From the NCBI RefSeq assembly GCF_036245865.1, contig NZ_BTTW01000001.1, positions 1,550,001 to 1,614,000 on the forward strand: DNA of 64,000 bases. The letters are read 5' to 3'. This DNA is from Corallococcus caeni. GTDB lineage: Bacteria > Myxococcota > Myxococcia > Myxococcales > Myxococcaceae. Under the pieces are notes generated by a model, which saw only the letters and a program-made list of their open reading frames with translations, searched no databases and was not told the origin of the DNA. The position numbers and the translations under genes are program-made. Below are positions 37,290-46,229 of this stretch, piece after piece; positions within the stretch are counted from its first letter, which is position 1; each line of letters starts with the position of its first letter.

Positions 37290-38216
37290 CTACCCGTCGC
37301 CGCGGGCCACCACGGTGCGGGCGGCCTCCACGTCGCGTTTGATTTGACCCACCAGCTCCGCGGCGGAGCCGAAGCGCTGCTCGGGCCGCAGCCGCTCCAG
37401 GAACTGCACCCGCAGCTCCTTGCCGTAGAGGTCGCCGGAGAAGTCCAGCAGGTGCGCCTCGATGGTGACCTCCGTGCCACCAAACGTAGGCTTCACGCCG
37501 ATGTTGGCCGCGCCGGGGCGCCACGGGCCGCCCTCCTCCGCCAGCAGGCGCACGCGGATGGCGTACACGCCGGGCGCGGGCCGCAGCTCGTTCTGCGTGT
37601 CCACGTTGGCGGTGGGGAAGCCGATGGTGCGCCCCCGGCCCGCGCCGGACACCACGGTGCCGTCCAGGTCGAACGGGCGGCCGAGCAGGCGCCTGGCCGC
37701 GCCCACCCTGCCCTCCAGGATGTACTCGCGGATCCGCGACGAGGACGCGACGACGCCGTCCACGTGCACCGGCTGCACGACGTGCACCTGCGCGCCCCGC
37801 CTGCTCGCGGCCTCGCGCAGCGTGGTGACGGTGCCGGCGCGCTGGGCGCCGTAGGTGAAGTCGCTGCCCACGACGACGTGGCCCACGCCCAGGCTGTCGA
37901 AGAGGGCGGCCTCGAAGTCCTGGGGCGTGTTGCGCGCGTAGTCGCGGCTGAAGGGCTGAACCACCGCGTGGGTGAGGCCGCACGCGGCGAGCAACTCCAG
38001 CTTGCGCGGCAGCAGGGTGATGAGCTTGGGCGCCAGGTCCGGCTGGAGCACCTTGCCCGGGTGGGGCTGGAAGGTGAGCGCGTTCGCGGGGGCGTGGCGC
38101 AGCGCCTCGGCGAAGAGGGCCTGGTGGCCCACGTGCACGCCGTCGAAGTTGCCCAACGCGAGGGCCTGCCCCTGAAGCTGGCGGCCCGCCTCGGACACGG
38201 ACTGGAAGACCTTCAT
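37290..38216 (-). CDS. ribF: Bifunctional riboflavin kinase/FAD synthetase
   Basis: RibF (308 residues) makes FMN and FAD. The N-terminal adenylyltransferase domain has 'ALGNFDGVHVGHQALF' (nucleotidyltransferase HxGH-type motif) and 'SSRIREYILEGRV'. The C-terminal kinase domain has 'RTIGFPTANVDTQNELRPA' with the PTAN motif and 'FSGDLYGKELRVQFLERLR'. Length is standard. It precedes pilB in the same direction but is separated by 230 bases, so it is probably an independent gene. It is divergent from trmB (81 bases). Confidence 0.95.
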   Translation of the reverse strand: MKVFQSVSEAGRQLQGQALALGNFDGVHVGHQALFAEALRHAPANALTFQPHPGKVLQPDLAPKLITLLPRKLELLAACGLTHAVVQPFSRDYARNTPQDFEAALFDSLGVGHVVVGSDFTYGAQRAGTVTTLREAASRRGAQVHVVQPVHVDGVVASSSRIREYILEGRVGAARRLLGRPFDLDGTVVSGAGRGRTIGFPTANVDTQNELRPAPGVYAIRVRLLAEEGGPWRPGAANIGVKPTFGGTEVTIEAHLLDFSGDLYGKELRVQFLERLRPEQRFGSAAELVGQIKRDVEAARTVVARGDG

Positions 38217-38297
38217 GGCCCTTCCCTATACCACCCCGCGCGCTTTTGCCCTGGCCAACCCACGCGGCTCCATGGTTAGAGGCCCCCCGTCCCCGCC

Positions 38298-38918
38298 ATG
38301 CGCCCTGCCCTGCTCCCTGATCCGGTCGGCCTCAAGTTCGTCCCCCTGGAAGCGCCCCCGGACTGGGACGCGGAGTTCGGGTTCACGGGGCCCCTGGAGC
38401 TGGAGATCGGCTCCGGCGCGGGAGGCCATGCGCTGGAGTACTGCCGCAGGAACCCCGCCGTGCGCTTCGTGGCCTTCGAGTGGCGCAAGAAGTACGCGCG
38501 CGACACGCAGATGCGCGGGGAGAAGCTGGGCCTGAAGAACCTGCGCGTCATCGAATCCGACGCGCGCTTCGTGGTGCCGCGCATCTTCGCCCCCGGGTCG
38601 CTGGACGTCATCCACCTCCAGTTCCCGGATCCGTGGTGGAAGCGCTCGCACGCCAAGCGGGCGGTCGTGCAGCCGGACTTCGCGAAGCTGATGCTGGGGC
38701 TGCTCAAGCCCGGCGGCCGCTTCGACATGCGCACCGACGTGCAGGACCGCGCGGTGGCCATGCTCGAAATCCTGGAGGGCGCGGGCTTCCACAACCCGCT
38801 GGGCGCGGGCGTGTTCCACCCGTACGACCCGGAGGAGGTGCCCTCCACCCGCGAGCGGCGCTACCTGGCGTCCGGAGAACCCGTCTACCGCGCACGTCTG
38901 GTGAAAGCCGCGCCGTAG
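38298..38918 (+). CDS. trmB: tRNA (guanine-N7-)-methyltransferase
   Basis: TrmB (206 residues) methylates G46 of tRNA. The SAM-binding motif is 'LELEIGSGAGGHALEYC', followed by 'FVAFEWRKKYARDT'. The family signature 'IHLQFPDPWWKRSHAKRAVV' and the C-terminal 'STRERRYLASGEPVYRARL' are present. Length is close to other TrmB proteins. The 38919-39093 interval after it shows no clear gene or terminator. Confidence 0.95.
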   Translation: MRPALLPDPVGLKFVPLEAPPDWDAEFGFTGPLELEIGSGAGGHALEYCRRNPAVRFVAFEWRKKYARDTQMRGEKLGLKNLRVIESDARFVVPRIFAPGSLDVIHLQFPDPWWKRSHAKRAVVQPDFAKLMLGLLKPGGRFDMRTDVQDRAVAMLEILEGAGFHNPLGAGVFHPYDPEEVPSTRERRYLASGEPVYRARLVKAAP

Positions 38919-39093
38919 TCCGTCCGGAGCCTGTCAGGCCCTGGACGCAAGGAGGGCACCGGCACCTCCGGGAGGCCGCGGAGGCCCTTGGCAGCGCCCT
39001 TCACCCGGGGGAGAATCCACCCACGGGGTTCCCGCCCCGGGGGACACTCGCGACGTTGGCCACGACCGCAGCCTGTTGGGGGGTGGGCGCTTC

Positions 39094-40137
39094 ATGCCGG
39101 AAGCCGAAAGGAAGCGGATGGCCGAGGGCGCACGCCGGAGCGGACCCGCGAACGACCTCTCCGGGCGCACCGTGCTCATCGTGGACGATGATCCGGCGCA
39201 GGTGAAGCACGTGCGCGAGGGCCTGGCCCCGCACGGCTACGTGTTCAAGGAAGCACTGGACGGAGCCCAGGCGCTGTCCGCCATCCGCGCCGGCAGGCCC
39301 GACCTCATCGTGATGGACGTGGAGATGCCGGGCCTGGGCGGCGTGGAGGTGTGCCGCATCGTCAAGGCGAACGCGGGCGAGGGCGGCTTCGGCTTCATCC
39401 CGGTCATCCTGATGACGGCCCGGCAGGCGGCGGGCAAGGTGGAGGGGCTGGAGCTGGGCGCGGACGACTACCTGGTGAAGCCCTTCGACATGCTGGAGCT
39501 GGGCGCGCGCGTGAAGTCCATGCTGCGGCTCAAGGCGCTGCAGGACGCACTGCTGGAGAAGAACCGCGAGCTGGAGTGGGCCAACCGGGAGCTGGACCGC
39601 CGCCGCCAGGAGCTGCTCGCCCTGAGCCGCACGGACGCGCTCACGGGGCTGTTCAACCGGCGCTACTTCGAGGAGCGGCTGAGCGAGGAGTTCATGCGCT
39701 CGCGCCGCTACCGCTCCCCCCTGTCGCTGGTGATGCTGGACATCGACCACTTCAAGCGCATCAACGACACGTTCGGCCACCCCTTCGGGGACGAGGTGCT
39801 GCGCGCGGTGGCGCAGACGGCCCGCGCGACGCTGCGGGAGGTGGACCTCCTGGCCCGCTACGGCGGCGAGGAGTTCATCGCCCTCTTGCCGGAGGCCGCC
39901 CCCCAGGACGCGCTCCGGGCGTGCGAGCGGGTGCGCGAGGCCATCGAGCGGCTGGAGCTGACGTGGAAGGCCGCGGACGGAGTGTCGCAGGAGGTGAAGC
40001 TGACCGCGTCGCTGGGCGTGGCGACGGTGCCGGCGGACGACCTGCCCGGCACGGAGGCGCTGCTGCGCGCGGCGGACGCGAGCCTCTATTCAGCCAAGGG
40101 GACGGGGCGCAATCGCGTCCACCAGCATGCGGCGTGA
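39094..40137 (+). CDS. Response-regulator diguanylate cyclase (REC-GGDEF)
   Basis: A 347-residue, PleD-like protein. The receiver domain has the acidic pocket 'IVDDDPAQ', Asp75 in 'DLIVMDVEMPGLGG' and Lys in 'YLVKPFDMLEL'. A coiled coil (147-177) leads to a GGDEF domain with 'RTDALTGLFNRRYFEERL' and an active-site GGEEF (257-261). An allosteric I-site RxxD (R248-D251) precedes it at the canonical spacing, so product inhibition is expected. It makes c-di-GMP, which controls T4P and exopolysaccharide in myxobacteria. The ATG at 39094 is preferred to a start 18 bases upstream. No kinase partner is adjacent. Confidence 0.93.
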   Translation: MPEAERKRMAEGARRSGPANDLSGRTVLIVDDDPAQVKHVREGLAPHGYVFKEALDGAQALSAIRAGRPDLIVMDVEMPGLGGVEVCRIVKANAGEGGFGFIPVILMTARQAAGKVEGLELGADDYLVKPFDMLELGARVKSMLRLKALQDALLEKNRELEWANRELDRRRQELLALSRTDALTGLFNRRYFEERLSEEFMRSRRYRSPLSLVMLDIDHFKRINDTFGHPFGDEVLRAVAQTARATLREVDLLARYGGEEFIALLPEAAPQDALRACERVREAIERLELTWKAADGVSQEVKLTASLGVATVPADDLPGTEALLRAADASLYSAKGTGRNRVHQHAA

Positions 40138-40187
40138 CTCACCTCGCGCTTCCCCACGGCGACGGTTTGACCTAAACCGGAGGCTCC

Positions 40188-40601
40188 ATGCGCCCGCTCG
40201 CGACGACGACCTGGCTGCTGTTCGCCCTCCTCGCCCTGGGCGGCTGCAGCCGGCTCCAGCCGGACTCCCCCGTGGGGGCCTACCAGACGTTCCACCGGCA
40301 CGTGCAGCGCGGTGAGCTGCCCAAGGCCTACGCGGGGTTGTCGCAACCGACCCAGCAGGTCCTGAAGACGCGGGCCGAGCAGGTGAGCAGCGCCTCGGGC
40401 GGCATGGTGAAGCCGGAGCCGCTGGCGCTGTTCTTCGCGAATGTTCCCGTTCCGCCCGATGTTCAGGAGGTTTCGCTGCTCCGGCAGGAGGGCGACATGG
40501 CGACCTTGGTCGTGCGCTCGGCGGGAAGGTCGGGCGAGGTCCGGATGGTGAGGGAGCCGTCCGGGTGGAAGGTGGACTTTTCAGCATCCCCCCAGCCGTG
40601 A
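40188..40601 (+). CDS. Small lipoprotein, DUF4878-like
   Basis: A 137-residue lipoprotein: signal peptide MRPLATTTWLLFALLALGGC with lipobox LGGC, then 'DSPVGAYQTFHRHVQRGELP' and a C-terminal 'VVRSAGRSGEVRMVREPSGWKVDF'. The layout (helix for 'A..tf..al..gd' then a strand pair with 'vreggWKvd') resembles DUF4878/NTF2-like lipoproteins; this is a guess. GGAGG lies just upstream of the ATG. It follows the cyclase by 50 bases. Confidence 0.7.
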   Translation: MRPLATTTWLLFALLALGGCSRLQPDSPVGAYQTFHRHVQRGELPKAYAGLSQPTQQVLKTRAEQVSSASGGMVKPEPLALFFANVPVPPDVQEVSLLRQEGDMATLVVRSAGRSGEVRMVREPSGWKVDFSASPQP

Positions 40602-40644
40602 GCCCGGGCATGCCCGGACCCCGCGCATCAGGTAACGTACAACC

Positions 40645-41961
40645 GTGAACGACAGGAAGACACGGCGGGTGCTGCCCGCAGTCGAAGTCATCCGGCGACC
40701 GGGCTCGACGCCCGGCAGCCCGGTGACTCCGTCCTCGGCCGCCCCCACCCCCTCGCCGAGGCCCACGCCCCGGCCCACGCCGGTGGCGCCCTCCGCCCCG
40801 GTGGCCCCCACCCACGCCGAAGGCGCACCGCGCCCGACGCCGGCCCCCCGCCCCACTCCGGGCGTGGCGCCCACGCCGAAGCCGAGCGGCCTCTCCCCCA
40901 TGCCTCCCCGGCCGGCCACCCCCGTGGCCCCCGCGGGCCTGGCCTCGCCCACGCCCCGGCCCACGCCGGGCGCGGTAGGCGCTCCGGGTCCGGTGTCGAC
41001 GGCCCCCTCGGCGCCTCCCCGGCCGTCGGGTCCTCCAGCGCCGGGCTTCACGCCGGGCGCGGCGTCGCGTCCGCCTCCCCGGGGTCCCGGGATGGGCGGG
41101 CCTCCGCGCGCGGGCGGGCCTCCGGGCCGCTTCGGGCCGCGCCCCAGCACGCCGCGTCCGCCGCCCACGCCGGAGCAGATCCTGGCGCTGGCCACGCGCG
41201 AACACGTGCCGGCGCGCATCGCCAAGGGTGAGCTGGAAGGCAAGATGAAGGCGCGCATCTGGCGCAAGCTGCACGCCGAGGAGGCGAAGCGCTTCGACCA
41301 GGTCTACGAGCTCATGGGCCAGACGCCGGGCCTGTCGCTGGGAGACGCGTTCGGCATCCTCCAGAGCGGCCTGACGGTGCAGGAGTTCATGGCCCGCAAG
41401 GAGCGCAGCCAGCGCAAGGCGGCCATCAAGCAGGCGCGCGGACAGGTGGACAACGCGCTCGTCGCGGACTTCCTGGGCGCCTTCATCGAGCAGAAGACCG
41501 AGCTGTCCGTGGTGCTGGCGGAGCGGTCGCTGCTGGACACGCTGCTGGCGGAAGAGGCCATCGCCTTCACCTTCGAGCGCACGGGCCGGCTGGAGAAGCT
41601 CCAGGTGGTGCTCATCGCGCGCAGGGGTGACTGGGAGCGGCTGATGCCGAACCTGGAGCGCGACGCGAAGCTCACGCAGAAGCCGGCGCAGGTGGCCCGG
41701 CAGCCGGACAAGCGGCCCTACTCGGACCCCCGGCCGTTCCTGCCGCACATCGGGCAGACGGTGAAGCTGGTGCTGCGCAACGGCATCACCGTGGAGGCGC
41801 CGCTCCTGCGCGTGGGCCGCTTCGACGTGCTCCTGGGTGAGCCGGGACACGAGCTGTTCGTCCCGCTGCACGCGCTGCTGCGCTTCGAGGCGCCCCCGGC
41901 CCCGGCCGACGACGACTCCGACGACGACTCGGAAGCTTCGAAGCCCGACGCCGCGAGCTGA
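40645..41961 (+). CDS. Proline-rich protein with a C-terminal Hfq/Sm-like segment
   Basis: A 438-residue protein starting with GTG (AGGTAA nine bases upstream). Residues 20-175 are Pro/Thr/Ala low complexity with repeated TPRPTP. A helical middle (178-350) is Lys/Arg/Glu-rich ('KGELEGKMKARIWRKLHAEE', 'RKERSQRKAAIKQARGQ'). Residues 364-414 read like an Sm fold: 'FLPHIGQTVKLVLRNGITVE', then 'RVGRFDVLLG', then 'ELFVPLHALLRF'. These line up with Hfq's NGI-type Sm1 loop, the FDxxxLL strand and the KHAIS Sm2 strand. A Ser/Asp tail follows. M. xanthus is said to lack canonical Hfq, so an RNA-binding role is an attractive but untested idea. The middle region is unassigned. Confidence 0.6.
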   Translation: MNDRKTRRVLPAVEVIRRPGSTPGSPVTPSSAAPTPSPRPTPRPTPVAPSAPVAPTHAEGAPRPTPAPRPTPGVAPTPKPSGLSPMPPRPATPVAPAGLASPTPRPTPGAVGAPGPVSTAPSAPPRPSGPPAPGFTPGAASRPPPRGPGMGGPPRAGGPPGRFGPRPSTPRPPPTPEQILALATREHVPARIAKGELEGKMKARIWRKLHAEEAKRFDQVYELMGQTPGLSLGDAFGILQSGLTVQEFMARKERSQRKAAIKQARGQVDNALVADFLGAFIEQKTELSVVLAERSLLDTLLAEEAIAFTFERTGRLEKLQVVLIARRGDWERLMPNLERDAKLTQKPAQVARQPDKRPYSDPRPFLPHIGQTVKLVLRNGITVEAPLLRVGRFDVLLGEPGHELFVPLHALLRFEAPPAPADDDSDDDSEASKPDAAS

Positions 41962-41986
41962 AAACCGCGCGCGGTGCTGTTACCTC

Positions 41987-42025
41987 CGGGCGGCCCCTGC
42001 CTTCACGGGCGGGCCGCCCGTGTTC
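41987..42025 (+). terminator. Candidate terminator after the Sm-like gene
   Basis: CGGGCGGCCC (41987-41996) pairs perfectly with GGGCCGCCCG (42011-42020) across a 14-base loop, followed by TGTTCTTCC. It lies between the stop at 41961 and the cupredoxin start at 42054. Confidence 0.6.
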
Positions 42026-42053
42026 TTCCCCTCCTCCTCCAGGAGCCCCATCC

Positions 42054-42476
42054 ATGCGCCCCTTCTTCTCCCGCATCATCAAGCCCTGGCTCGCGCTCAC
42101 CGCGGCGGCGGTCCTCGCGGGCGCGTCGCAGCAGGCATGCTCCAAGGAGTCCTCCGCGAAGGAGCCGGGCGCGCCTGGTGCACAGGAGGTGGGGCGGCGG
42201 GAGAACGGCGTGCACGTGGTGGACCTGGCCGTCACGGAGAAGGGCTTCGAGCCCTCGCCGGTGCAGCTCAAGAAGGGCGAGCCGGTGAAGCTGGTGGTGA
42301 CGCGCAAGACGGACCTGACGTGCGCCACCGAGCTGGTGATGGACGAGTACAAAATCGACACGAAGCTGCCCCTGAACACGCCCGTGGACATCACCTTCAC
42401 GCCCAACCAGTCCGGGACGCTCAAGTACGGCTGCGCGATGGGGAAGATGATTGCCGGCACCTTCGTCGTGGACTGA
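42054..42476 (+). CDS. Exported cupredoxin-domain protein
   Basis: A 140-residue protein with an N-terminal export signal (PWLALTAAAVLAGASQQACS) whose Cys29 could be lipidated, though the lipobox (QQAC) is imperfect. The rest is a single cupredoxin-like beta domain: 'GFEPSPVQLKKGEPVKLVVT', 'TDLTCATELVMDEY', 'NTPVDITFTPNQSGTLKYGC' and 'MGKMIAGTFVV'. A Cys near the first loop, then Cys and Met in 'YGCAMGKM', are possible copper ligands, but the usual His ligands are missing. The family resembles EfeO/NosZ-type cupredoxin domains. GGAG lies 8 bases before the ATG. Confidence 0.75.
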   Translation: MRPFFSRIIKPWLALTAAAVLAGASQQACSKESSAKEPGAPGAQEVGRRENGVHVVDLAVTEKGFEPSPVQLKKGEPVKLVVTRKTDLTCATELVMDEYKIDTKLPLNTPVDITFTPNQSGTLKYGCAMGKMIAGTFVVD

Positions 42477-42545
42477 AGCCCACGCGGGGGGGAGCCGCCC
42501 GTTAACTGGCGATGTCCCCCCGGCCGGGTAGGCTCGACGCCCTGC

Positions 42546-45476
42546 ATGGGCAGCTCGGAGCTCTTCACCCGGCACGTCTTCCTGGACCTCGAAACGACGG
42601 GGCTCGACCCCCGCGTGGATGAGGTCATCGAGGTGGGCTGCCTCTTCTTCGAGGACGGCCGGGAGGTGGACCGCTTCTCCCGCCTGTACTCCGCGTCGCG
42701 CCCGCTGAACCTCACCATCCGCCGGCTCACCGGCCTCTCCGACGCGCAGCTCGCCGGGCAGCCCCGCTTCGACGCGGAGCGCGCGGAGCTGCGGGAGCGG
42801 CTGAAGGGCTGGACGGTGGTGGCGCACAACGCCCCGTTCGAGAAGGGCTTCCTGCCGGACGTGCTCGGTGGCGTGCCGGTGCTCGACTCATGCGAGCTCA
42901 TGCACTACCTGCACCCGGAGCTGCCCAGCCACTCGCTGGAGTCGCTGATGCGGTGGGCGAAGCTGGGCTCGCAGCAGCCGCACCGCGCGCTCCATGACTG
43001 CGTGGCGGTGCACGCGGTGCTGGTGCACGCGCTGGACGGCTGCGTGCGCGACGGGCGCGCGGAGGACGTGGCGGACCTGCTGGCCACGATGGACCCCAGG
43101 GCCCGCGCGGCGCTGGGGCCCACGCCGCTGCTGGACGCCCTCTCGGAAGAGGACGCTCGCGACCTGGCGGCGGACGCGGAGGCGCGGCCCCTGCTGGGAC
43201 TGCTGTCGCGGCTGTGGGAGGCGTGCCGGGCCTCGCCGGTACCGCTGAGCCTGGAGACGACGGGTGGCTTCCTTCGCGCGCGGCCGGAGCGCAAGCGCGC
43301 GAACGGTGGAAGGCCTCCCCCGGAGCCGGAGCTGGACGCGACGCCGCTGCCGGTGCGGCCGGAGGAGGTGTCGCAGGTGCTGGGGCCCGGCGGCGCGCTG
43401 GAGCGTGGGGGCGGGTTCCTGTCCCGGCCCGCGCAGCTGGAGATGGCGCAGGCGGTGGCGCGCACGCTGTCGGACGGCGGGCAGGTGGCGGTGGAGGCCG
43501 GCACGGGCACGGGCAAGTCGCTGGCGTACCTCACGCCCGCGGCGCTGTTCGCCGCGCGCAACGGGCTGAAGGTCGGCGTGGCGCCGCACACGAAGACGCT
43601 CCAGGACCAGTTGCTGGAGAAGGACCTGCCCCGGCTGCACCAGGCCACGGGCGGCGCGTTCGGCTACGCGCTGCTCAAGGGACAGACGAACTACCTGTGC
43701 CGCCGCCGCGCTCTGGAGGCCACGCGCGTGGAGCCGGGGATGAACCATTCGGCGCGAGCGCCCCGGGCCTACGTGCGCGCGTACCTGCGCCGCAGCCTGG
43801 ACGGGGACCTGGACCGGCTGAGCCACTGGTTCCGCGAGCGCTTCCCGCAGATGCACGGGCTGGTGCCGTCGGTGCGCTCCGAGGCGGCGACGACGCTGGG
43901 CGAGCGCTGCCCGCATCACCACAAGTGCTTCTACCACTCGGCGGTGGCGCAGGCGCGCGAGGCGGACGTGCTGGTCATCAACCAGTCGCTCGCGTTCGCG
44001 TGGCCCGCGCGCTACGGGCGCCTGGACCACCTGGTGCTGGACGAGGCGCACGAGCTGGAGGACGTGGCCACCACCGCGCTCACGGTGGAGCTGTCGGACC
44101 TGGCCTTCCTGCGCCTCACGGAGCGGCTGCACGGGCGCGACGGGCGACGGGGCCTCTTCGCGGAGCTGCGCCGCGCGCTCGCGGCCACGCGCCGGGATGA
44201 GTCCCGCGTGCTGATGTCCGAGGTGGACGACGCCCTGCGCACGCTGCTCCAGGAGGCGCGCATGCTGGGCGAGCAGGTGACGGCCCTGTGCGAGCCCGCG
44301 TCCGCGATGCCCGGTGAGGACGCGGACGACGCGGCCTACGCGCCGGAGCTGCGGGTGACGGACGCGGTGCGCGCCCTGCCCGCCTGGGAGCCCGTGCGCG
44401 AGGGGCTGGTGGCGGTGCGCACGGCGCTGCAGCGGGTGCACACGCTGCTGGCGGTGCGCGTGCTGGCGGCGCTGCCGGAGCTGGCGGTGAAGCAGCCCTC
44501 GCTGGAGCGGGAGCTGGCCGGGGCCACCACGGAGCTGGGCGAGCTGTCGGTGCTCGCGGGAGAGCTGGCCGGAGAGCCGGACGCGAAGCGCTGCTACTCG
44601 GCGCGGTCGGAGCCTCGCAAGGGCCGCTGGAGCGTGGGCGCGCAGCCGGTGGACGTGTCCGAGGCCGTGGCGAAGGACTTCGCCGCGAACAAGCGCGCGC
44701 TGGTGATGGCGTCCGCCACGCTGGGCACCGGGGACGGCGTGCCCTTCGTGCTGAAGCGGCTGGGGCTGAGGCCGCCCATCCTGCGTGCGCCGTCGCCCTT
44801 CCACCTGGGACAGCAGGCGCTGGTGGTGCTCGTCACCGACGCGCCGCGCGCGCACGAGGAGCCGTTCATCGACTGGGCCTCCGGGCGCATCTCCGGGCTG
44901 GCGCAGGTGATGGGCGGCCGGGTGCTGGGCCTTTTCGCCTCCACGCGGCGGCTGGAGCGCGTGTCGCGCGAGGTGCAGGCGCGGCTGGAGCCGCACGGCA
45001 TTGAAGTGCTGCGCCAGTCGCGCGGGCACGGGCGCTCCTTGGCGGCGCGGCAGGAGCGCGACACGGGCACGGTGCTCCTGGGCACCAAGAGCTTCTGGCA
45101 GGGCGTGGACATCCCCGGGCGCGGCGTGGGGTGTGTCTTCATCGACAAGCTGCCGCTGGAGCCGGCGTCACGGCCGCTGGTGGCCGCGCGCGAGGAGCCG
45201 CTGGCGAAGGCGGGCAACGAGTACCTGGGCTTCCTCCAGTACCGGCTGCCGCGCGCGTTGCTGCTGTTGCGCCAGGGCGTCGGGCGGCTCATCCGCTCCA
45301 CCACGGACCGGGGCATCGTCGTGGTCGCCGACCCCGGGCACGCCAGCTACCGGCCCATGTTGCTCCAGGCGCTCGCGGGCTACCGCGTCGTCGCGCTGCC
45401 GTGGGCGCAGGCGCGGCTGCTCTTGCACTCGGAGCTGATGCAGATGGGGCTCACCGCCGACACCGCGCGGGTGTGA
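42546..45476 (+). CDS. DnaQ-like exonuclease fused to DinG/XPD-family helicase
   Basis: A 976-residue fusion. Residues 1-165 form a DEDDh exonuclease: 'VFLDLETTGLDPRVDEVIEV' (Asp14, Glu16), 'VVAHNAPFEKGFL' and 'HRALHDCVA' (His146, Asp151). Motif II has Glu (HNAPFE) where Asp is usual. From about 275 a superfamily-2 helicase follows, with Walker A 'EAGTGTGKS' (318-325), DEAH box (499-502), and C-terminal motifs 'QGVDIPGRGVGCVFIDKLPL' and 'LLRQGVGRLIRS'. Between them lie Cys385, Cys455 and Cys461, positions expected for the DinG iron-sulfur cluster; the fourth cysteine is not seen. Such exonuclease-helicase fusions occur in Firmicutes DinG. Its likely role is DNA repair or R-loop resolution. 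Confidence 0.88.
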   Translation: MGSSELFTRHVFLDLETTGLDPRVDEVIEVGCLFFEDGREVDRFSRLYSASRPLNLTIRRLTGLSDAQLAGQPRFDAERAELRERLKGWTVVAHNAPFEKGFLPDVLGGVPVLDSCELMHYLHPELPSHSLESLMRWAKLGSQQPHRALHDCVAVHAVLVHALDGCVRDGRAEDVADLLATMDPRARAALGPTPLLDALSEEDARDLAADAEARPLLGLLSRLWEACRASPVPLSLETTGGFLRARPERKRANGGRPPPEPELDATPLPVRPEEVSQVLGPGGALERGGGFLSRPAQLEMAQAVARTLSDGGQVAVEAGTGTGKSLAYLTPAALFAARNGLKVGVAPHTKTLQDQLLEKDLPRLHQATGGAFGYALLKGQTNYLCRRRALEATRVEPGMNHSARAPRAYVRAYLRRSLDGDLDRLSHWFRERFPQMHGLVPSVRSEAATTLGERCPHHHKCFYHSAVAQAREADVLVINQSLAFAWPARYGRLDHLVLDEAHELEDVATTALTVELSDLAFLRLTERLHGRDGRRGLFAELRRALAATRRDESRVLMSEVDDALRTLLQEARMLGEQVTALCEPASAMPGEDADDAAYAPELRVTDAVRALPAWEPVREGLVAVRTALQRVHTLLAVRVLAALPELAVKQPSLERELAGATTELGELSVLAGELAGEPDAKRCYSARSEPRKGRWSVGAQPVDVSEAVAKDFAANKRALVMASATLGTGDGVPFVLKRLGLRPPILRAPSPFHLGQQALVVLVTDAPRAHEEPFIDWASGRISGLAQVMGGRVLGLFASTRRLERVSREVQARLEPHGIEVLRQSRGHGRSLAARQERDTGTVLLGTKSFWQGVDIPGRGVGCVFIDKLPLEPASRPLVAAREEPLAKAGNEYLGFLQYRLPRALLLLRQGVGRLIRSTTDRGIVVVADPGHASYRPMLLQALAGYRVVALPWAQARLLLHSELMQMGLTADTARV

Positions 45477-45491
45477 GCCCCCGGCCCTGCC

Positions 45492-46229
45492 CTACCGCGC
45501 CAGCCGCTCGCGGTAGCGCGCTTCCAGGGCGCTGAGTTCATCCACCCAGGGACCCGTGGCGCCGCTCGTGCGCGCCTGGGCCAGGGCCTCCGCCACCACG
45601 CGCGCGTCCTCCTCCTGCTGCGTGCGCAGCCGCTGCGTCATGTCCCGCGCGGCCTCGAAGACGTCCTGCAGCTCGTCGCCCTCGCGCAGGCCGTGCTGCG
45701 GCGGACGCAGGCGGCCTTCGGCCACCTCGCGCATCATGCGCTTGATGCGGAAGAGCGGACCCGCCATCCGGTGCGTCACCACGATGGTCGACAGCGCCAC
45801 CACGACGATGAACGTCACCAGGCAGCCGCCCAGCACCCACCACGTCAGGTGCTGGTGGCGCTCCAGCTCCGCGCGCTGCGCGACGATGGCCGTGCGCTCC
45901 GCCTCGTAGCTGGCGTCGATGGCCTGCGCCTGCTCCCGGAACTGCTTCTCGAACGCCGGGTCGTTCATGTGGGCCATCAGCTCGTTGGAGAGCGTGGCCC
46001 CGGACAATTCGCGGCTCACCTCCGCCGCGCGCGAGCGGGCGTCCACCGCCGTCGCCGTCTCGTGCATCAGCGAGTTCGCCGCGCGCACCAGGAAGATGCC
46101 CAAGAGCGCCGCCAGCACCAGCGACACGCCGACGATGTACGCGGTGAGCTTCAGCTGGAAGGGCGCGTCGAGCAGGAAGTTGCGCCAGCGGCGCTTCGTC
46201 GTCGGGGCCGGGGCCGTGGTCGTCGTCAT
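45492..46229 (-). CDS. HAMP-domain membrane protein without an output domain
   Basis: A 245-residue protein with two transmembrane helices (residues 30-50, 130-152) flanking an 80-residue helical periplasmic region rich in Glu/Gln/Ala, then a HAMP domain ('VVTHRMAGPLFRIKRMMREV', 153-205) and about 40 residues of coiled coil to the end. There is no kinase, GGDEF or methyl-accepting domain. It resembles a chemoreceptor or kinase input half. Its ATG overlaps the stop of the upstream HEAT-like gene (ATGA). It is convergent with the helicase gene, 15 bases away. Confidence 0.8.
   Translation of the reverse strand: MTTTTAPAPTTKRRWRNFLLDAPFQLKLTAYIVGVSLVLAALLGIFLVRAANSLMHETATAVDARSRAAEVSRELSGATLSNELMAHMNDPAFEKQFREQAQAIDASYEAERTAIVAQRAELERHQHLTWWVLGGCLVTFIVVVALSTIVVTHRMAGPLFRIKRMMREVAEGRLRPPQHGLREGDELQDVFEAARDMTQRLRTQQEEDARVVAEALAQARTSGATGPWVDELSALEARYRERLAR

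Noticed and set aside
40604-40617. CCGGGCATGCCCGG palindrome just after the lipoprotein stop
   Set aside because: A perfect palindrome but with no loop and no T-run, so it is not a convincing terminator.
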